64,000 bases of DNA. Origin: Aldrovandia affinis (Eukaryota; Chordata; Actinopteri; Notacanthiformes; Halosauridae). The stretch is taken from positions 6,601,860 to 6,665,859 of the forward strand of contig JAINUG010000020.1 in the NCBI GenBank assembly GCA_029706075.1, written 5' to 3'. Of this stretch, positions 52,504-63,875 are shown one piece after another (the first letter of the stretch is position 1; each line of letters begins with the position of its first letter). The notes beneath the pieces are model-generated. The model was given only the letters and a program-made list of their open reading frames with translations, was not told the DNA's origin and searched no databases. The translations under genes and the position numbers were made by a program.

Positions 52504-53690
52504 TTGTTGTTCCTGGATAATTCTATACAGGTGGATTATTTACAGGTGATTTATTCCTTCTTGTGTGAAACCACTCCCAGTTTAGATCAAACGAATCCAT
52601 TTGGACATACCGTCTGAGAAAACAATTTGAAAAATAACCTTTTGGATAATAGGAAAATAAAATGGAGGCACTTTCTACTAGGCTTGTGGTACAGAGTAGG
52701 TTTATGAGAAGTAAAGCAGCTGCATCTTTACTAAATCATTGTATATTGCTCAAGGGTACAAAGCCAGTCACACCTGCTTTAGAATCAAACCTGCAGAATC
52801 TTCGCCAGTACACCGCATTGCCACCAAAGTGTCTGTGCTTAATTCTGCAGGAAGGTTTTGGTTGAAGGGACACAAACTAGGGGACTGTGACCCTCACATA
52901 CCTCCCATGTGTTCGGCCTGATAACACACCTGTACCACAATCCCATGCCCTCTGTGTGGAATATACTGTCAGTACGAGGAGAATGGCCTATTTTTTTTCT
53001 TGGAATATGAGGTCAGAATACCTGCAGAAAGGCAGAAAGTATCTGGGTGTGATCACGCTTGTTTCATGGTTTATTTCAAAGACATATTATGAATATGCAG
53101 GAGATATTATTGATTGTGCCACCTTATTCTTATTAAAAAAACAAGAATTTATTGAATATGATGCCTGTAATCATGCTGTAAGATAGATAATGTAACTGAG
53201 ACAATGTATGCACAAAGGCAGAGCAATGTTCTATGTCACTTTTCCATATTGAAATACAGGTGCAGGCCCTGGTTGTTCTCTCTTTTCACAGAGTTTGGCT
53301 GAATGAGCACCAGTCTGAGGGTGGAGCCTTATGTAGCAGTGACACCATGATCTTTAGTAACCTAACCCTTGGAAACTGTGACCTTTAGTAACCTAACCTT
53401 GGAAACTGTGGCCTTGTCAGTCCAATCCAGAGAGGCATCCTTTTGTAGATTCATTTGATTAAAGTGATGTTATATAAACATGTATATGAAGGCTCTGTAC
53501 TTCTGCAGGCCTAGTTTCATTTGGACATATTTGGCCTGCTTCGCTGTATCAGTGTCTCTTTGATAAACAAACATTCCATAGATGTCGCCTGCAACTCCAC
53601 AAGATATGGCCAAGAGGGTGGAGATCAGGGGACTGAGTGAACTGTGCTTCTTATCAGCGGACTCCACGGTGTTCTCTTAATATAATATTG
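52504..53690. other. Stretch without a recognised gene
   Basis: Open frames at 52662-52865 and 52887-53186 are short and unrecognised. A small duplication (CTTTAGTAACCTAACC with TTGGAAACTGTG) lies at 53350-53410. A minus-strand frame at 53470-53667 looks protein-like (SLSPLISTLLAISCGVAGDI, then YGMFVYQRDTDTAKQAKYVQ), with one possible membrane segment, but I cannot name it. Confidence 0.3.
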
Positions 53691-54660
53691 TTATTGAAAT
53701 TAAGTCTTTATAGGTTTGATGAAATCTCATTGAAGTGGTTACAGTTCTATCTGACGGAAACAAGGTTACGTACATCCTTCTCTCAACCTCATTCAGGTGA
53801 GTGTGGAGTGCCACAGGGAAGCTGCCTCGGACCACTTCTGTTCTTAATGCATACGAACAGTCTCCCTCTAGTGCTCTCTAAATCTAAAGTGTGTTTGCTT
53901 GCAGATGATACATCAGTCCACGTGTCAGGTAATTCTGTGAGACAGATTCAAGAGGCTCTTGAGACTAATCTTGAATGAAATGTAGATTGGGTCACTCTAC
54001 ATAAGATGGTATTAAATGGAAAGAAAACTAAGTCTATGTTGATATGGTTCTACTAGAGACATATTAAACAAAACATATACAAATCAGCCTTACCTGCAAC
54101 TGAAAATTGGTGAGGAATCTATTGAAGAAGTTTCTGAGGTTCGGTTATTAAGTGTATTTAAAATAACAGTCTATCTTGGTCAGCTCACATTCCTCAATTA
54201 TATGCAAAAACCATCAGAACCTCTCACATGATAAGAAGGATTGCAAAGTTCCTTCCAGTGCAGATTCTGAAACTAATATCTCAACCAATAACGCTCAGTC
54301 AAGTAAACTACTGCTCCATTTGGAGTTATGCAAAAGCTGGTGACCAACGAAGACTAGAAGTTGCCCAGAACAAGGTTGCTAGAATAGTTTTGCAGTGTGG
54401 TTATGATATGTCCTCCATTGATATGCATAATGCACTAGGCTGGCTGTTGATTTCAGAAATGCTAGTAAACAACATATTCATCTTTTTTTCATAAAATCCA
54501 TCATTTAAAAAGACCAGCTGCAATCCATAGCAAACTTTGTCCAGCTAAAGAAAGACAGTCATTAAACTTAATTTAAATTAATTTAAAGAGCAGGAAATGC
54601 ATGGAATGACCTGATAAATGCTTTCAGGAACATGTCATTAAGTTATTTTGAGAAATAATT
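53691..54660 (+). mobile_element. LINE reverse transcriptase fragment (CR1/L2/Rex1-like), degenerate
   Basis: The plus strand reads WLQFYLTETRLRTSFSQPHS, GVPQGSCLGPLLFLMHTNSL and CLLADDTSVHVSG (the (F/Y)ADD-type motif appears as LADD, about 53890-53935). After several stops comes MIRRIAKFLPVQILKLISQP and VNYCSIWSYAKAGDQRRLEV, the C-terminal RT-distal region. It ends in AT-rich sequence with no clear tail. Inactive. Confidence 0.75.
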
Positions 54661-54917
54661 GTCATATGTTACTGAAAACTGTTATTTTACAATAGTGCAT
54701 ATGAGAAAAATGTATCTGTATAATAATAACTGTTCATTGTATTTTCATAATGTCTGCCTAATTACTTTTAACTTGCTATTGTTCTTTATTTCAACTCTGT
54801 CTTCTATTTTATTTTTTATTATAGTTTACTTTGTTTTATTTTTTAACTGTACTGTATACTGTATGTTGATTGCTGTAGGAATATTAGCCGATAGGCTTAA
54901 AGAGATCCCAAAACAAA

Positions 54918-55017
54918 CAAACACACACACAGTACTACAGCGCACTGTACTGCAGCACACGTACTACACACACACACACACACCTCATACACACACACTT
55001 TCTGAACTGCAGCGTGC

Positions 55018-55056
<39 letters not shown>

Positions 55057-55117
55057 CTGCACACATATGCACACACACTCACCTCATACACACACCCACA
55101 CACACACATACACACAC
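54918..55117 (+). repeat. CA microsatellites
   Basis: Three CA tracts separated by short non-repetitive spacers; GCACTGTACTGCAGCACACG and TACTGCACACATATGCAC share phrases, suggesting local duplication. Confidence 0.85.
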
Positions 55118-55239
55118 GCCTGATGTGAGTCTCTTTTCTCTCTGTTCTATGGAGGATGGCTACTTTTCTGCCTTTCATTCACCAGGATAAATTCACATTT
55201 TCACATCATCCAGGACCGGCATATTACATCTGCCCACAG

Positions 55240-55536
55240 AGTCCCAATGGGTCCCAGCGAATCTGGGAAAACAAAACTAGCCACAACAGAACGAACTGAA
55301 AGTTTTTTTGGTTTCGTTTTTAAGGTTTTTCATTTGAACATTATACACAGAACCCGTCTAGATGTTATTGAAAAAAGCCCTGTTGCGTTCTTGGTGAAAC
55401 TAAGAATTACAACTCAGTCAAGTGCAAGTTTCATGCGCGGGCCATATTCCATTATATTGGAATGCGGCCGCGGGCCAATTAAAAATGGACCGCGGGCCGC
55501 AGTTGGATCGCGGGCCGTAGTTTGGACACCCCTGCA
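55240..55536 (-). mobile_element. hAT-type element end fragment
   Basis: The right edge GGCCGTAGTTTGGACACCCC, TG is the inverse complement of CAGGGGTGTCCAAACTACGG, an end typical of hAT (Charlie-like) elements. It is preceded by repeated GCGGGCC phrases (55438-55516). No partner end was found. Confidence 0.5.
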
Positions 55537-55785
55537 TTAGTGGAATGTTTGCTTTCATATTTTCAGAGGCCTGCATATTCTTTCCATTCAACTCACTTAT
55601 ATTTCCTTTTAATTCTGTGGGAGTCCGTCAATGGCACGTTTTAAAGAGCTTGTCTCTGTAAGTGTTGGGAGATTATTTGGTCTAGAAGAGAGATAATTTT
55701 TATTCATTCATGAACATGACTTATTTATTAATACTGTGGTGCTATGTCATTGCATTGTTGACACACGGTGTTGCTGGTTACATTA

Positions 55786-57090
55786 CAGTTTTTTTCAGTT
55801 GCTAACAAGCATCGGTCAATACTGAAGACACTTTTTCAAAACTCTTCATACAGTCTGCATTACCAACACGCATCTTAGCCAAACAGTTAATCTCACTTCC
55901 AAAACTCACTCAAACCACCAAAACACTTCATACATGTCTCAAAATAAGGCAACAATTCTCACTCAGAAAGCATACATTGTCACTCATAACACACTGACCT
56001 AAAAAACACTAGCAACAGGAGCATTACATAAATTATGAACTTTTATCTTTGAAGTTTTAATGATTTTTCACATAAATCAGTATTTCATTATAGAATAAGA
56101 ATAACACCTTTTCACTTTATTGACTGTACTAAAGTATATGTAACAACAATGAATCAGAAATGCAGAAATTTGCTTCAATATCGTTAATTTTTTCTATATC
56201 TTTGCATATAGGAATTTACTTGTAAAAAATAAAAAGTTTCCTGAAAAAAAACTATTTCCTGAAATTCCAGGGCTGCAATACAGTAATAATTTAAAAAAAA
56301 ACAACAACATGTAAAGTATAATCACTCTGTACATACTGTACAGTACTGTGGGTTCTAGTTCTCCCTCTCTGCTGCATTTGGCCACAAGTTCTCATCGACA
56401 TCACATCTTATGTCTTCTCTGGCGATGCATCTTGGGAAGTATCTGCTGGCATGTCTAATCCAACCCTGGCAGTCTTCAGGAGAAATGTCTCCACACCCCG
56501 CACTCATGGCATCCAGTAAGGACATCTGGTCATGTGGACGGTGGTCATACACCTTCCACCTCCATGCAGAGAAAAACTCCTCTATGGCGTTTAGGAAGGG
56601 GGAGTATGGAGGCAGGAATAGTACTAACATCCTGGGATGTGCAGCAAACCAGTCTGTGACTGCAACAGAGTGGTGGAATGCCACATTATCCCACACAACA
56701 ATGAAGGTAGGGGAGTTTCCTGCCCCTCTTTCCTCTGCTGGCACAAATTGATTATGCAGGTCATCCAGAAAAGAAATTAGCCTCTGTGTATTGTAGGGGC
56801 CATTGAGTGGTTTGTGTAGCAGCAAACCATTCATTGGACAGTGCTGCACACATTGTGATGTTAGCTCCTCTCTGGCCTGGGACATCCACGGTTGCTCTCT
56901 GTCCAATCACATTTCTTCCCCTGCGGCGTCTTTATTATTTCATTTTATTGTAAATATTCTGCTAAGATTTTCTATATATTTCAATATGGTTACTGCAGAA
57001 ATGCACAAAATTTGCCATCATTCTGTTTTGAATGTGTTTTGAACAGTTTTGAAAACAGTGTGTTAGCATTTGAAAAATGTGCTGCAAATA
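55786..57090 (-). mobile_element. Family A Tc1/mariner-superfamily element, copy 1, right end lost
   Basis: Starts CAGTTTTTTTCAGTTGCTAA after TTA at 55784. The sequence up to about 56030 recurs at 57199-57440 and, inverted, at 61080-61320. It carries a minus-strand transposase fragment and is interrupted at GCTGCAAATA by a family B end (57091). Confidence 0.8.
56355..56906 (-). pseudogene. Family A transposase, C-terminal two thirds
   Basis: The 183-codon minus-strand frame includes LLHKPLNGPYNTQRLISFLD, FIVVWDNVAFHHSVAVTDWF (catalytic Asp in WDNV), LVLFLPPYSPFLNAIEEFFS (third catalytic Glu in NAIEE) and the tail WIRHASRYFPRCIAREDIRC. This is the DDE region of the Tc1/mariner (IS630-like) superfamily. 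The N-terminal HTH half and the first catalytic Asp are missing. It is the best-preserved copy of this fragment in the window. Confidence 0.85.
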
Positions 57091-57198
57091 CAGTGGGGAA
57101 AATAAGTATTTCACCCCCTGCTGATTTTGTGAGTTTGCCCCCTTACAAAGAAAGGAACGGAACGGTCGGTCTATACATTTCATGGTAGGTTCATCTTA
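57091..57198 (+). mobile_element. Family B Tc1-like left end, truncated by a family A insertion
   Basis: CAGTGGGGAAAATAAGTATT, TCACCCCCTGCTGATTTTGT matches the left end of the longer family B copy at 58650. It stops at GGTTCATCTTA where a family A element begins. Confidence 0.8.
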
Positions 57199-58438
57199 CA
57201 GTTTTTTTCAATTGCTAACAAGCATCGGTCAATACTGAAGACACTTTTTCAAAACTCTTCATACAGTCTGCATTGCCAACATGCATCTTGGCCAAACAGT
57301 TAATCTCACTTCCAAAACTCACTCAAACCACCAAAACACTTCATACATGTCTCAAAATAAGGCAACAATTCTCACTCAGAAAGCATACATTGTCACTCAT
57401 AACACACTGACCTAAAAAACACTAACAACAGGGAGCATTACATAAATTATGAACTTTTATCTTTGAAGTTTGAATGATTTTTCACATAAATCAGTATTTC
57501 ATTATAAAATAAGAATAACACCTTTTCACTTTATTGACTGTACTAAAGTATATGTATAACAACAATGAATCAGAAATGCAGAACTTTGCTTCAATATTGT
57601 TTATTTTTTCTATATCTCTGCATATAGTAATTTACTTGTGAAAAATAAAAAAGTTGAAACAAAAATAGCAATTTCCTGAAATTCAGGGCTGCAATAATAA
57701 TCACAAAAAAAACAACATGTATAGTATAATCACTCATACTGTACAGTACTGTGAGGGTTCTACTTCTCCCTCTCTCCTGCATTTGGCCACAAGTTCTCAT
57801 CAACATCACATCTTATGTCTTCTCTGGCGATGCATCTTGGAAAGTATCGTTTTGGAATGTCTAATCCAACCCTGGCAGTCTTTAGGATAAATGTCTCCAC
57901 ACCCCACATTCATGGCATCCAGTAAGGACATCTGGTCATGTGGACGGGTGGTCATACACCTTCCACCTCCACACAGAGAAAACTATTCTATGGGGTTTAG
58001 GAAGGGGAGTATGGAGGCAGGAATAGTACTAACATCCTGGGATGTGCAGCAAACCAGTCTGTGACTGCAGCAGAGTGGTGGAATGCCACATTATCCCACA
58101 CAACAATGAAGGTAGGGAGTTTCCTGCCCCTCTCTCCTCCGCTGGCACAAGTCATTTATGCAGGTCATCCAGAAAAGAAATGAGCCTCTCTGTATTGTAG
58201 GGGCCAATGAGTGGTTTGTGTAACAGCAAACCATCATTGGACAGTGCTGCACACATTGTGACGTAATTCTGTTTTGAATGCGTTTTTAACAGTTTTGAAA
58301 ACAATGTGTTAGCATTTGAAAAATGTGCTGCAAATATATAGTGTTTTGCGGGTGGTGGAGTATGAATGAGAAAGGAGTTCATGGATTTAGGAAAATATGG
58401 TCATTGAATGCATTTTGTGTGAAAGCAATGAAAAATGA
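57199..58438 (-). mobile_element. Family A element, copy 2, interrupted near its right end
   Basis: From CAGTTTTTTTCAATTGC at about 57200 to GAAAAATGATTA at 58438. Inverted, it corresponds to about 60080-61320. The minus-strand transposase remnant at 57768-58262 (KPLIGPYNTERLISFLDDLH near its start) has indels. At 58438 the expected continuation (ATTGTTTGGTCCACATAG) is replaced by a new CAGTTTTTTTC end; that continuation reappears at 61321. Confidence 0.8.
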
Positions 58439-58439
58439 T

Positions 58440-58649
58440 TACAGTTTTTTTCAACTGCTAACATGCATTGGTCAAAACTGAAGTCACATTGTCAAAACTC
58501 TTCACACAGTCAGCGAACCAGAAGTTTATGTGGACCAAACAATTAATCATTTTTCATTGCTTTCACACAAAATGCATTCAATGACCACATTTTCCCAAAT
58601 CCATGAACTCTTTTCTCATTCATACTCCACCACCCGAAAACACTATATA
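58440..58649 (+). mobile_element. Family A element, copy 3, left end fragment
   Basis: Starts CAGTTTTTTTCAACTGCTAA. Its last 100 bp (TCATTTTTCATTGC...CCACCACCC) are the inverse complement of 58337-58438, so this junction forms a large foldback. It stops at the family B insertion at 58650. Confidence 0.75.
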
Positions 58650-59979
58650 CAGTGGGGAAAATAAGTATTTCACCCCCTGCTGATTTTGTGAGTTTGCCCC
58701 CTTACAAAGAAAGGAACGGTCTATAATTTTCATGGTAGGTTCATCTTAACAGTGAGAGACAGAATATTTAAAAAAATCCCAGAAAATCCCATTATATGAA
58801 TTTTAAACATTTATTTGTGTTTTATTGAGGAAAATAAGTATTTCACCCCCTAGCAAAACATGACTCAGTACTTGGTGGAGAAACCGTTGTTGGCAAGCAC
58901 AGCGGTCAGACGTTTCTTGTAGTTGGTCACCAAGTTTGCGCAGATCCCAGGAGGGATTTTGGCCTACTCCTCTTTGCAAATCCTCTCCAAATCCTTAGAA
59001 ATCCATTTTCAGTGTCCTGGCTGAGGGAAGGAGGTTCTCACCCAAGATTTCCCGGTACATGGCCCCATTCATCCTCCCCTCGATCCAGTGAAGTCGTCCT
59101 GTGCCCTTAGCAGAGAAACAGCCCCAAAGATAATGTTTCCACCGCCATGCTTGACGGTGGGGATGGTGTTCTTGGGGTCCAAGGCAGCTTTTTTCTTCCT
59201 CCAAACACGGCGAAGTCGAGTTGATGCCAAAGAGCTCGATTTTAGTCTCATCTGACCACAGCACTTTCTCCCAAGCCTCCTCTGAATCATCCAGGTGCTC
59301 ATTGGCAAACTTCAGACGGGCCTGTACATGCCTTCTTGAGCAGGGGGACCTTGCGGGCACTACAGGATTTCAATCCATTACGGCGTAGTGTGTTACCAAT
59401 GGTCATCTTGGTGACTGTGGTCCCAGCTGCCTTGAGATCATCAACAAGCTCCAGCCGTGTAGTTCTGGGTTGTTCCCTCACCTTTCTCATGATCAGGTTC
59501 ACTCCACGAGGTGAGATCTTGCATGGAGCCCCAGACCGAGGGAGATTGATGGTCAATTGGTGTTTCTTCCATTTTCTAATTATCGCACCAACAGTTAACT
59601 CCTTCTCACCAAGCTGCTTGCCAATGGTCTTGTAGCCCATTCCAGTCTTGTGCAGGTCTACAATTTTGTCCCTGATGTCCTTAGACAATTCTTTGGTCTT
59701 GCCCATTGTGGAGAGGTTGGAATCTGATTCATTGATTGATTCTGTGGACAGGTGTCTTTTATACAGGTAACAAGTACTTAATTAGGAGTACTAATTAAGT
59801 AAGAGGACTAATCTGTGTGCCTCCTGGTCACACAACCGGTCTGTGGGAGCCAGAATTCTTGCTGTTTTGCTAGGGGGTGAAATACTTATTTTCCTCAATA
59901 AAACACAAATAAATGTTTAAAATTCATATAATGTGATTTTCTGGGATTTTTTTTAAATATTCTGTCTCTCACTGTTACA
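58650..59979 (-). mobile_element. Family B Tc1-like element, right end truncated by a family A insertion
   Basis: Starts CAGTGGGGAAAATAAGTATT after TATATA. The subterminal copy of AAATAAGTATTTCACCCCCT at 58829-58850 is matched by AGGGGGTGAAATACTTATTT at 59871-59890. The right side stops at CTCTCACTGTTA, the inverse complement of the same TTAACAGTGAGAG site where the left fragment at 57198 stops. Confidence 0.85.
58861..59706 (-). pseudogene. Family B Tc1-like transposase, internally deleted
   Basis: The minus strand starts [20 protein letters not shown] with paired HTH ([20 protein letters not shown]) and LPRSGAPCK. After a frame change near 59340 it reads [19 protein letters not shown] and [13 protein letters not shown] (first Asp). 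It then goes from [20 protein letters not shown] straight to the C-terminal [18 protein letters not shown]. The block with the second Asp and the third acidic residue is missing, so it cannot be active. Confidence 0.82.
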
Positions 59980-59980
59980 G

Positions 59981-61320
59981 TTTTTTTCAACTGCTAACAT
60001 GCTTTGGTCAAAACTGAAGTCACATTTTCAAAACTCTTCACACAGTCAGCGAACCAGAAGTCTATGTGGACCAAACAATTAATCATTTTTCATTGCTTTC
60101 ACACAAAATGCATTCAATGACCACATTTTCCAAAAGCCATGAACTCTTTTCTCATTCATACTCCACCACCCGCAAAACACTATATATTTGCAGCACATTT
60201 TTCAAATGCTAACACACTGTTTTCAAAACTGTTAAAAACGCATTCAAAACAGAATTACGTCACAATGTGTGCAGCACTGTCCAATGATGGTTTGCTGTTA
60301 CACAAACCACTCATTGGCCCCTACAATACAGAGAGGCTCATTTCTTTTCTGGATGACCTGCATAAATGACTTGTGCCAGCGGAGGAGAGGGGCAGGAAAC
60401 TCCCCTACCTTCATTGTTGTGTGGGATAATGTGGCATTCCACCACTCTGCTGCAGTCACAGACTGGTTTGCTGCACATCCCAGGATGTTAGTACTATTCC
60501 TGCCTCCATACTCCCCCTTCCTAAGCCCCATAGAATAGTTTTTCTCTGCGTGGAGGTGGAAGGTGTATGACCACCGTCCACATGACCAGATGTCCTTACT
60601 GGATGCCATGAATGCGGGGTGTGGAGACATTTATCCTAAAGACTGCCAGGGTTTGATTAGACATTCCAAAAGATACTTTCCAAGATGCATCGCCAGAGAA
60701 GACATAAGATGTGATGTTGATGAGAACTTGTGGCCAAATGCAGGAGAGAGGGAGAAGTAGAACCCTCACAGTACTGTACAGTATGAGTGATTATACTATA
60801 CATGTTGTTTTTTGGTGATTATTATTGCAGCCCTGGAATTTCAGGAAATTGCTATTTTTTGTTTCAACTTTTTATTTTTCACAAGTAAATTACTATATGC
60901 AGAGATATAGAAAAATAAACAATATTGAAGCAAATTTCTGCATTTCTGATTCATTGTTGTTACATATACTTTAGTACAGTCAATAAAGTGAAAAGGTGTT
61001 ATTCTTATTCTATAATGAAATACTGATTTATGTGAAAAATCATTCAAACTTCAAAGATAAAAGTTCATAATTTATGTAATGCTCCCTGTCGTTAGTGTTT
61101 TTTAGGTCAGTGTGTTATGAGTGACAATGTATGCTTTCTGAGTGAGAATTGTTGCCTTATTTTGAGACATGTATGAAGTGTTTTGGTGGTTTGAGTGAGT
61201 TTTGGAAGTGAGATTAACTGTTTGGCCAAGATGCATGTTGGAAATGCAGACTGTATGAAGAGTTTTGAAAAAGTGTCTTCAGTATTGACCGATGCTTGTT
61301 AGCAATTGAAAAAAACTGTA
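59981..61320 (+). mobile_element. Family A element, copy 4, both ends present
   Basis: From TTA-CAGTTTTTTTCAACTGC to TTGAAAAAAACTG-TA, about 1340 bp, with inverted ends. The plus-strand transposase remnant at 60264-60760 includes LLHKPLIGPYNTERLISFLD, FIVVWDNVAFHHSAAVTDWF and PYSPFLSPIE followed by a stop. It then resumes MYDHRPHDQMSLLDAMNAGC and CDVDENLWPNAGEREK. Several indels. It is the mirror image of copy 2. Confidence 0.85.
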
Positions 61321-61527
61321 ATTGTTTGGTCCACATAGACTTCTGGTGCGCTGACTGTGTGAAGAGTTTTGACAATGTGACTTCAGTTTTGACCAATGCA
61401 TGTTAGTAGTTGAAAAAAACTGTAATTGTTTGGTCCACATAGACTTCTGGTTCGCTGACTGTGTGAAGAGTTTTGACAATGTGACTTCAGTTTTGACCAA
61501 TGCATGTTAGCAGTTGAAAAAAACTGT
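61321..61527 (-). repeat. Two tandem family A right-end remnants, about 104 bp each
   Basis: ATTGTTTGGTCCACATAGAC ... TTGAAAAAAACTGTA is present twice in a row. Each equals the outer 104 bp of a family A element, cut at the same TTAATTG site that copy 2 is cut at (58438). They are best explained as the stranded right ends of interrupted family A copies. Confidence 0.8.
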
Positions 61528-61905
61528 AATTGAAACTAACGCGGGTTATTTGTTTCACTGGACATCTCAACCCTCCGTATCTCAGAAACGTACTCACTAC
61601 TCAAAAACAAAGTGCTTCTGGTTTTTGCTCCCCTCAAATTTCCACACACGTTGTATCTGGGACACGACTGGTTCATGTCATTTTTATCGTGCAATGTCAT
61701 TATTGTCTTCTTTTGTCGTTTAAGGTTGACCTTAAACCTGACTCCCGATTCGCGAAACGAGGCAAACTCATTGAGGTGATTATTTATTTTACGACTCCGA
61801 AGCGGCGTTCAAGGCAGAGTAATCAAGTGATAGTCTAGAGCGCCCTCTTGTGGTACAGGCGTGCGTCGAATAAATGTATGCTTCTTCCATGCCAAAAACC
61901 GCTCA
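61528..61905. other. Stretch with no recognised feature
   Basis: Short frames only; nothing I can assign. Confidence 0.35.
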
Positions 61906-61909
61906 CGCG

Positions 61910-62265
61910 AAGGTGTTGTACACAGGGACGGAGCTACTAAGGTAGCACGGCGTGGCAGCCATAGATATATATACTTAGGCTGCTGTTGTATGTTGCAGCG
62001 ATACGTCTGCGCGGCCGCCATATTAAGGCAGGCAAGATACGTGTCTAAATAAACGTAAGTGTACTGAGAGGTACAGACTTCCCTTGATAAAATCTACTGT
62101 TACTCGCTTAATTCTCAACCAATTTTCGTGACATTTGGCTTGTTATAAAAGTGAGACATTTCTGCATAACATGCAGGTTACTTCATTTCCAAATGTCATA
62201 ATTGTTGAGTTTCCTTAATGATTTTCCGCAGAACCTGGCTGTGAACACGGTATGAAGAGCAATTA
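61910..62265. mobile_element. MITE-like element, copy 2 (inverted relative to copy 1)
   Basis: GATACGTCTGCGCGGCCGCC, ATATTAAGGCAGGCAAGATA and TCTACTGTTACTCGCTTAAT follow the inverse complement of 14290-14180. TTGTTGAGTTTCC with AATGATTTTCCGCAGAACCT near 62200-62235 matches 14025-14060 in direct orientation, so part of the element is inverted between the copies. Confidence 0.5.
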
Positions 62266-62269
62266 GCCT

Positions 62270-63170
62270 ATGCAAAAAAGGTTTACTAATCGTGAGCGAA
62301 TCCTGTTAGAGCTGCTATTTATGTATTCTATACTGCAATTTATGTACCTTACAATATATTATATCAGTACCGTCTCTGTATATTGTCAATATATACTTTA
62401 TAGCTGGATATTTATCCCAAAAGTGTCTTGCTCAATGGGCTTTTCCCCTGTTAAGAGAGTTTTGTTGTATGATATATTTGTTGATATATTTAATAAATTA
62501 GCCTATATGTTTTAGAAATTTTTGATAAAATACTCATCGTCCAGTTTACGCATGTCATTGGCAATAATGCGATCATTTGTCATTATTAAATGTTTATGTT
62601 GTACTGGATGTATTGGATACACTGAATGTTGCTCTCTGTGATGAAGACAGAGAAAGGGCAGGATATGACCGGCACGGGTATAACCTGCAGACGGGAATCA
62701 CAAGGCACCTGACCTTCAACTGACAGAGAAAGTCAAACGACGTCACAATGGAATGACATCACAACTTTACGCCAGAGTCGCTACAGCTCATCTATCACCG
62801 CGGGTAATTATTTATTATCCTCGCATCCTTTTTTAAATATTGCACAAATATCTCTGTCTGACCACCGAACCTGTTTGACTAGGTAAATAAGTTCCTCCCT
62901 GTACACCTTCAGCTAAGGTACAGTGAGCTGTTCCAATACGAAATGGCTGAGCACACAATTATATCGGGAAAAAAAGCGTAAAAATCTTAATATGATGTAT
63001 ATTATCCAGAGAGACTTACTAAAGTATGTAAAAAAGAGGCTCCGTTTCCCAGACAGTAGACAGCTGATAGTACATGACATTACAAAACGTATTGTTAAGT
63101 GACCACAGTAGGAGCAGAGTTTATAAAAATACTGTCTGGATCAGTTATATACATCATAGGAAGAACAGAG
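62270..63170. other. AT-rich stretch without a gene
   Basis: Contains TATATT runs around 62340-62520 and no coding region I can support. Confidence 0.35.
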
Positions 63171-63289
63171 GATGTTACGATTGATACACGGGCTGGACCC
63201 AAATGCAGGACACTGACACAGAGGATGAGATAAGGTGAGGGTATTTATTATATACAGTATATACACGATGATTGGCACAGGGAACAATG

Positions 63290-63875
63290 GTGAGGGCAGA
63301 CGAAGGAGGCAGGCAAGGAAGTGGGCAGGCAGACAGGCAAGGAAGCGGGCAGGCCGGGAAGCTGGCTGGCAGGCAGGCAAGCAGGGAAGCTGGCTGGCAG
63401 ACAGGCAAGCAGGAAGCTGGCTGGCAGACAGGCAAGCAGGGAAGCTGGCTTGTAGGCAGGCAAGCAGGAAGCTGGCTTGTAGGCAGGCAAGCAGGAAGCT
63501 GGCTTGTAGGCAGGCAAGCAGGGAAGCTGGCTGGCAGACAGGCAAGCAGGAAGCTGGCTTGTAGGCAGGCAAGCTGGCTTGTAGGCAGGCAAGCAGGGAA
63601 GCTGGCTGGTAGACAGGCAAGCAGGGAAGCTGGCTTGTAGGCAGGCAAGCAGGGAAGCTGGCTTGTAGGCAGGCAAGCAGGGAAGCTGACTTATAGGCAG
63701 GCAAGCTGGCTTGTAGGCAGGCAAGCAGGAAGCTGGCTTGTAGGCAGGCACGCAGGGAAGCTGGCTTGTAGGCAGGCACGCAGGGAAGCTGGCTTGTAGG
63801 AAGGCACGCAGGGAAACTGGCTTGTAGGCAGGCACGCAGGGAAGCTGGCTTGTAGGCAGGCACGCAGGGAAAACG
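63290..63875 (+). repeat. 27/28-bp minisatellite, more than 20 units
   Basis: Units AAGCTGGCTTGTAGGCAGGC, AAGCAGGG alternate between 27 and 28 bp, with GGCAGACA and GGCACGCA variants grouped at the left and right ends. It is flanked on the left by GGGCTGGACCCAAATGCAGG and on the right by ACGAATAAACGAACAAAACA. Both flanks look like parts of a dispersed fish repeat, so the minisatellite probably expanded inside a transposon. Long minus-strand frames here are artefacts. Confidence 0.92.

Noticed and set aside
56355-56906. 183-codon transposase frame as a possible domesticated gene
   Set aside because: It lacks the N-terminal half and lies inside a multiply interrupted element; openness is more likely due to recent decay.
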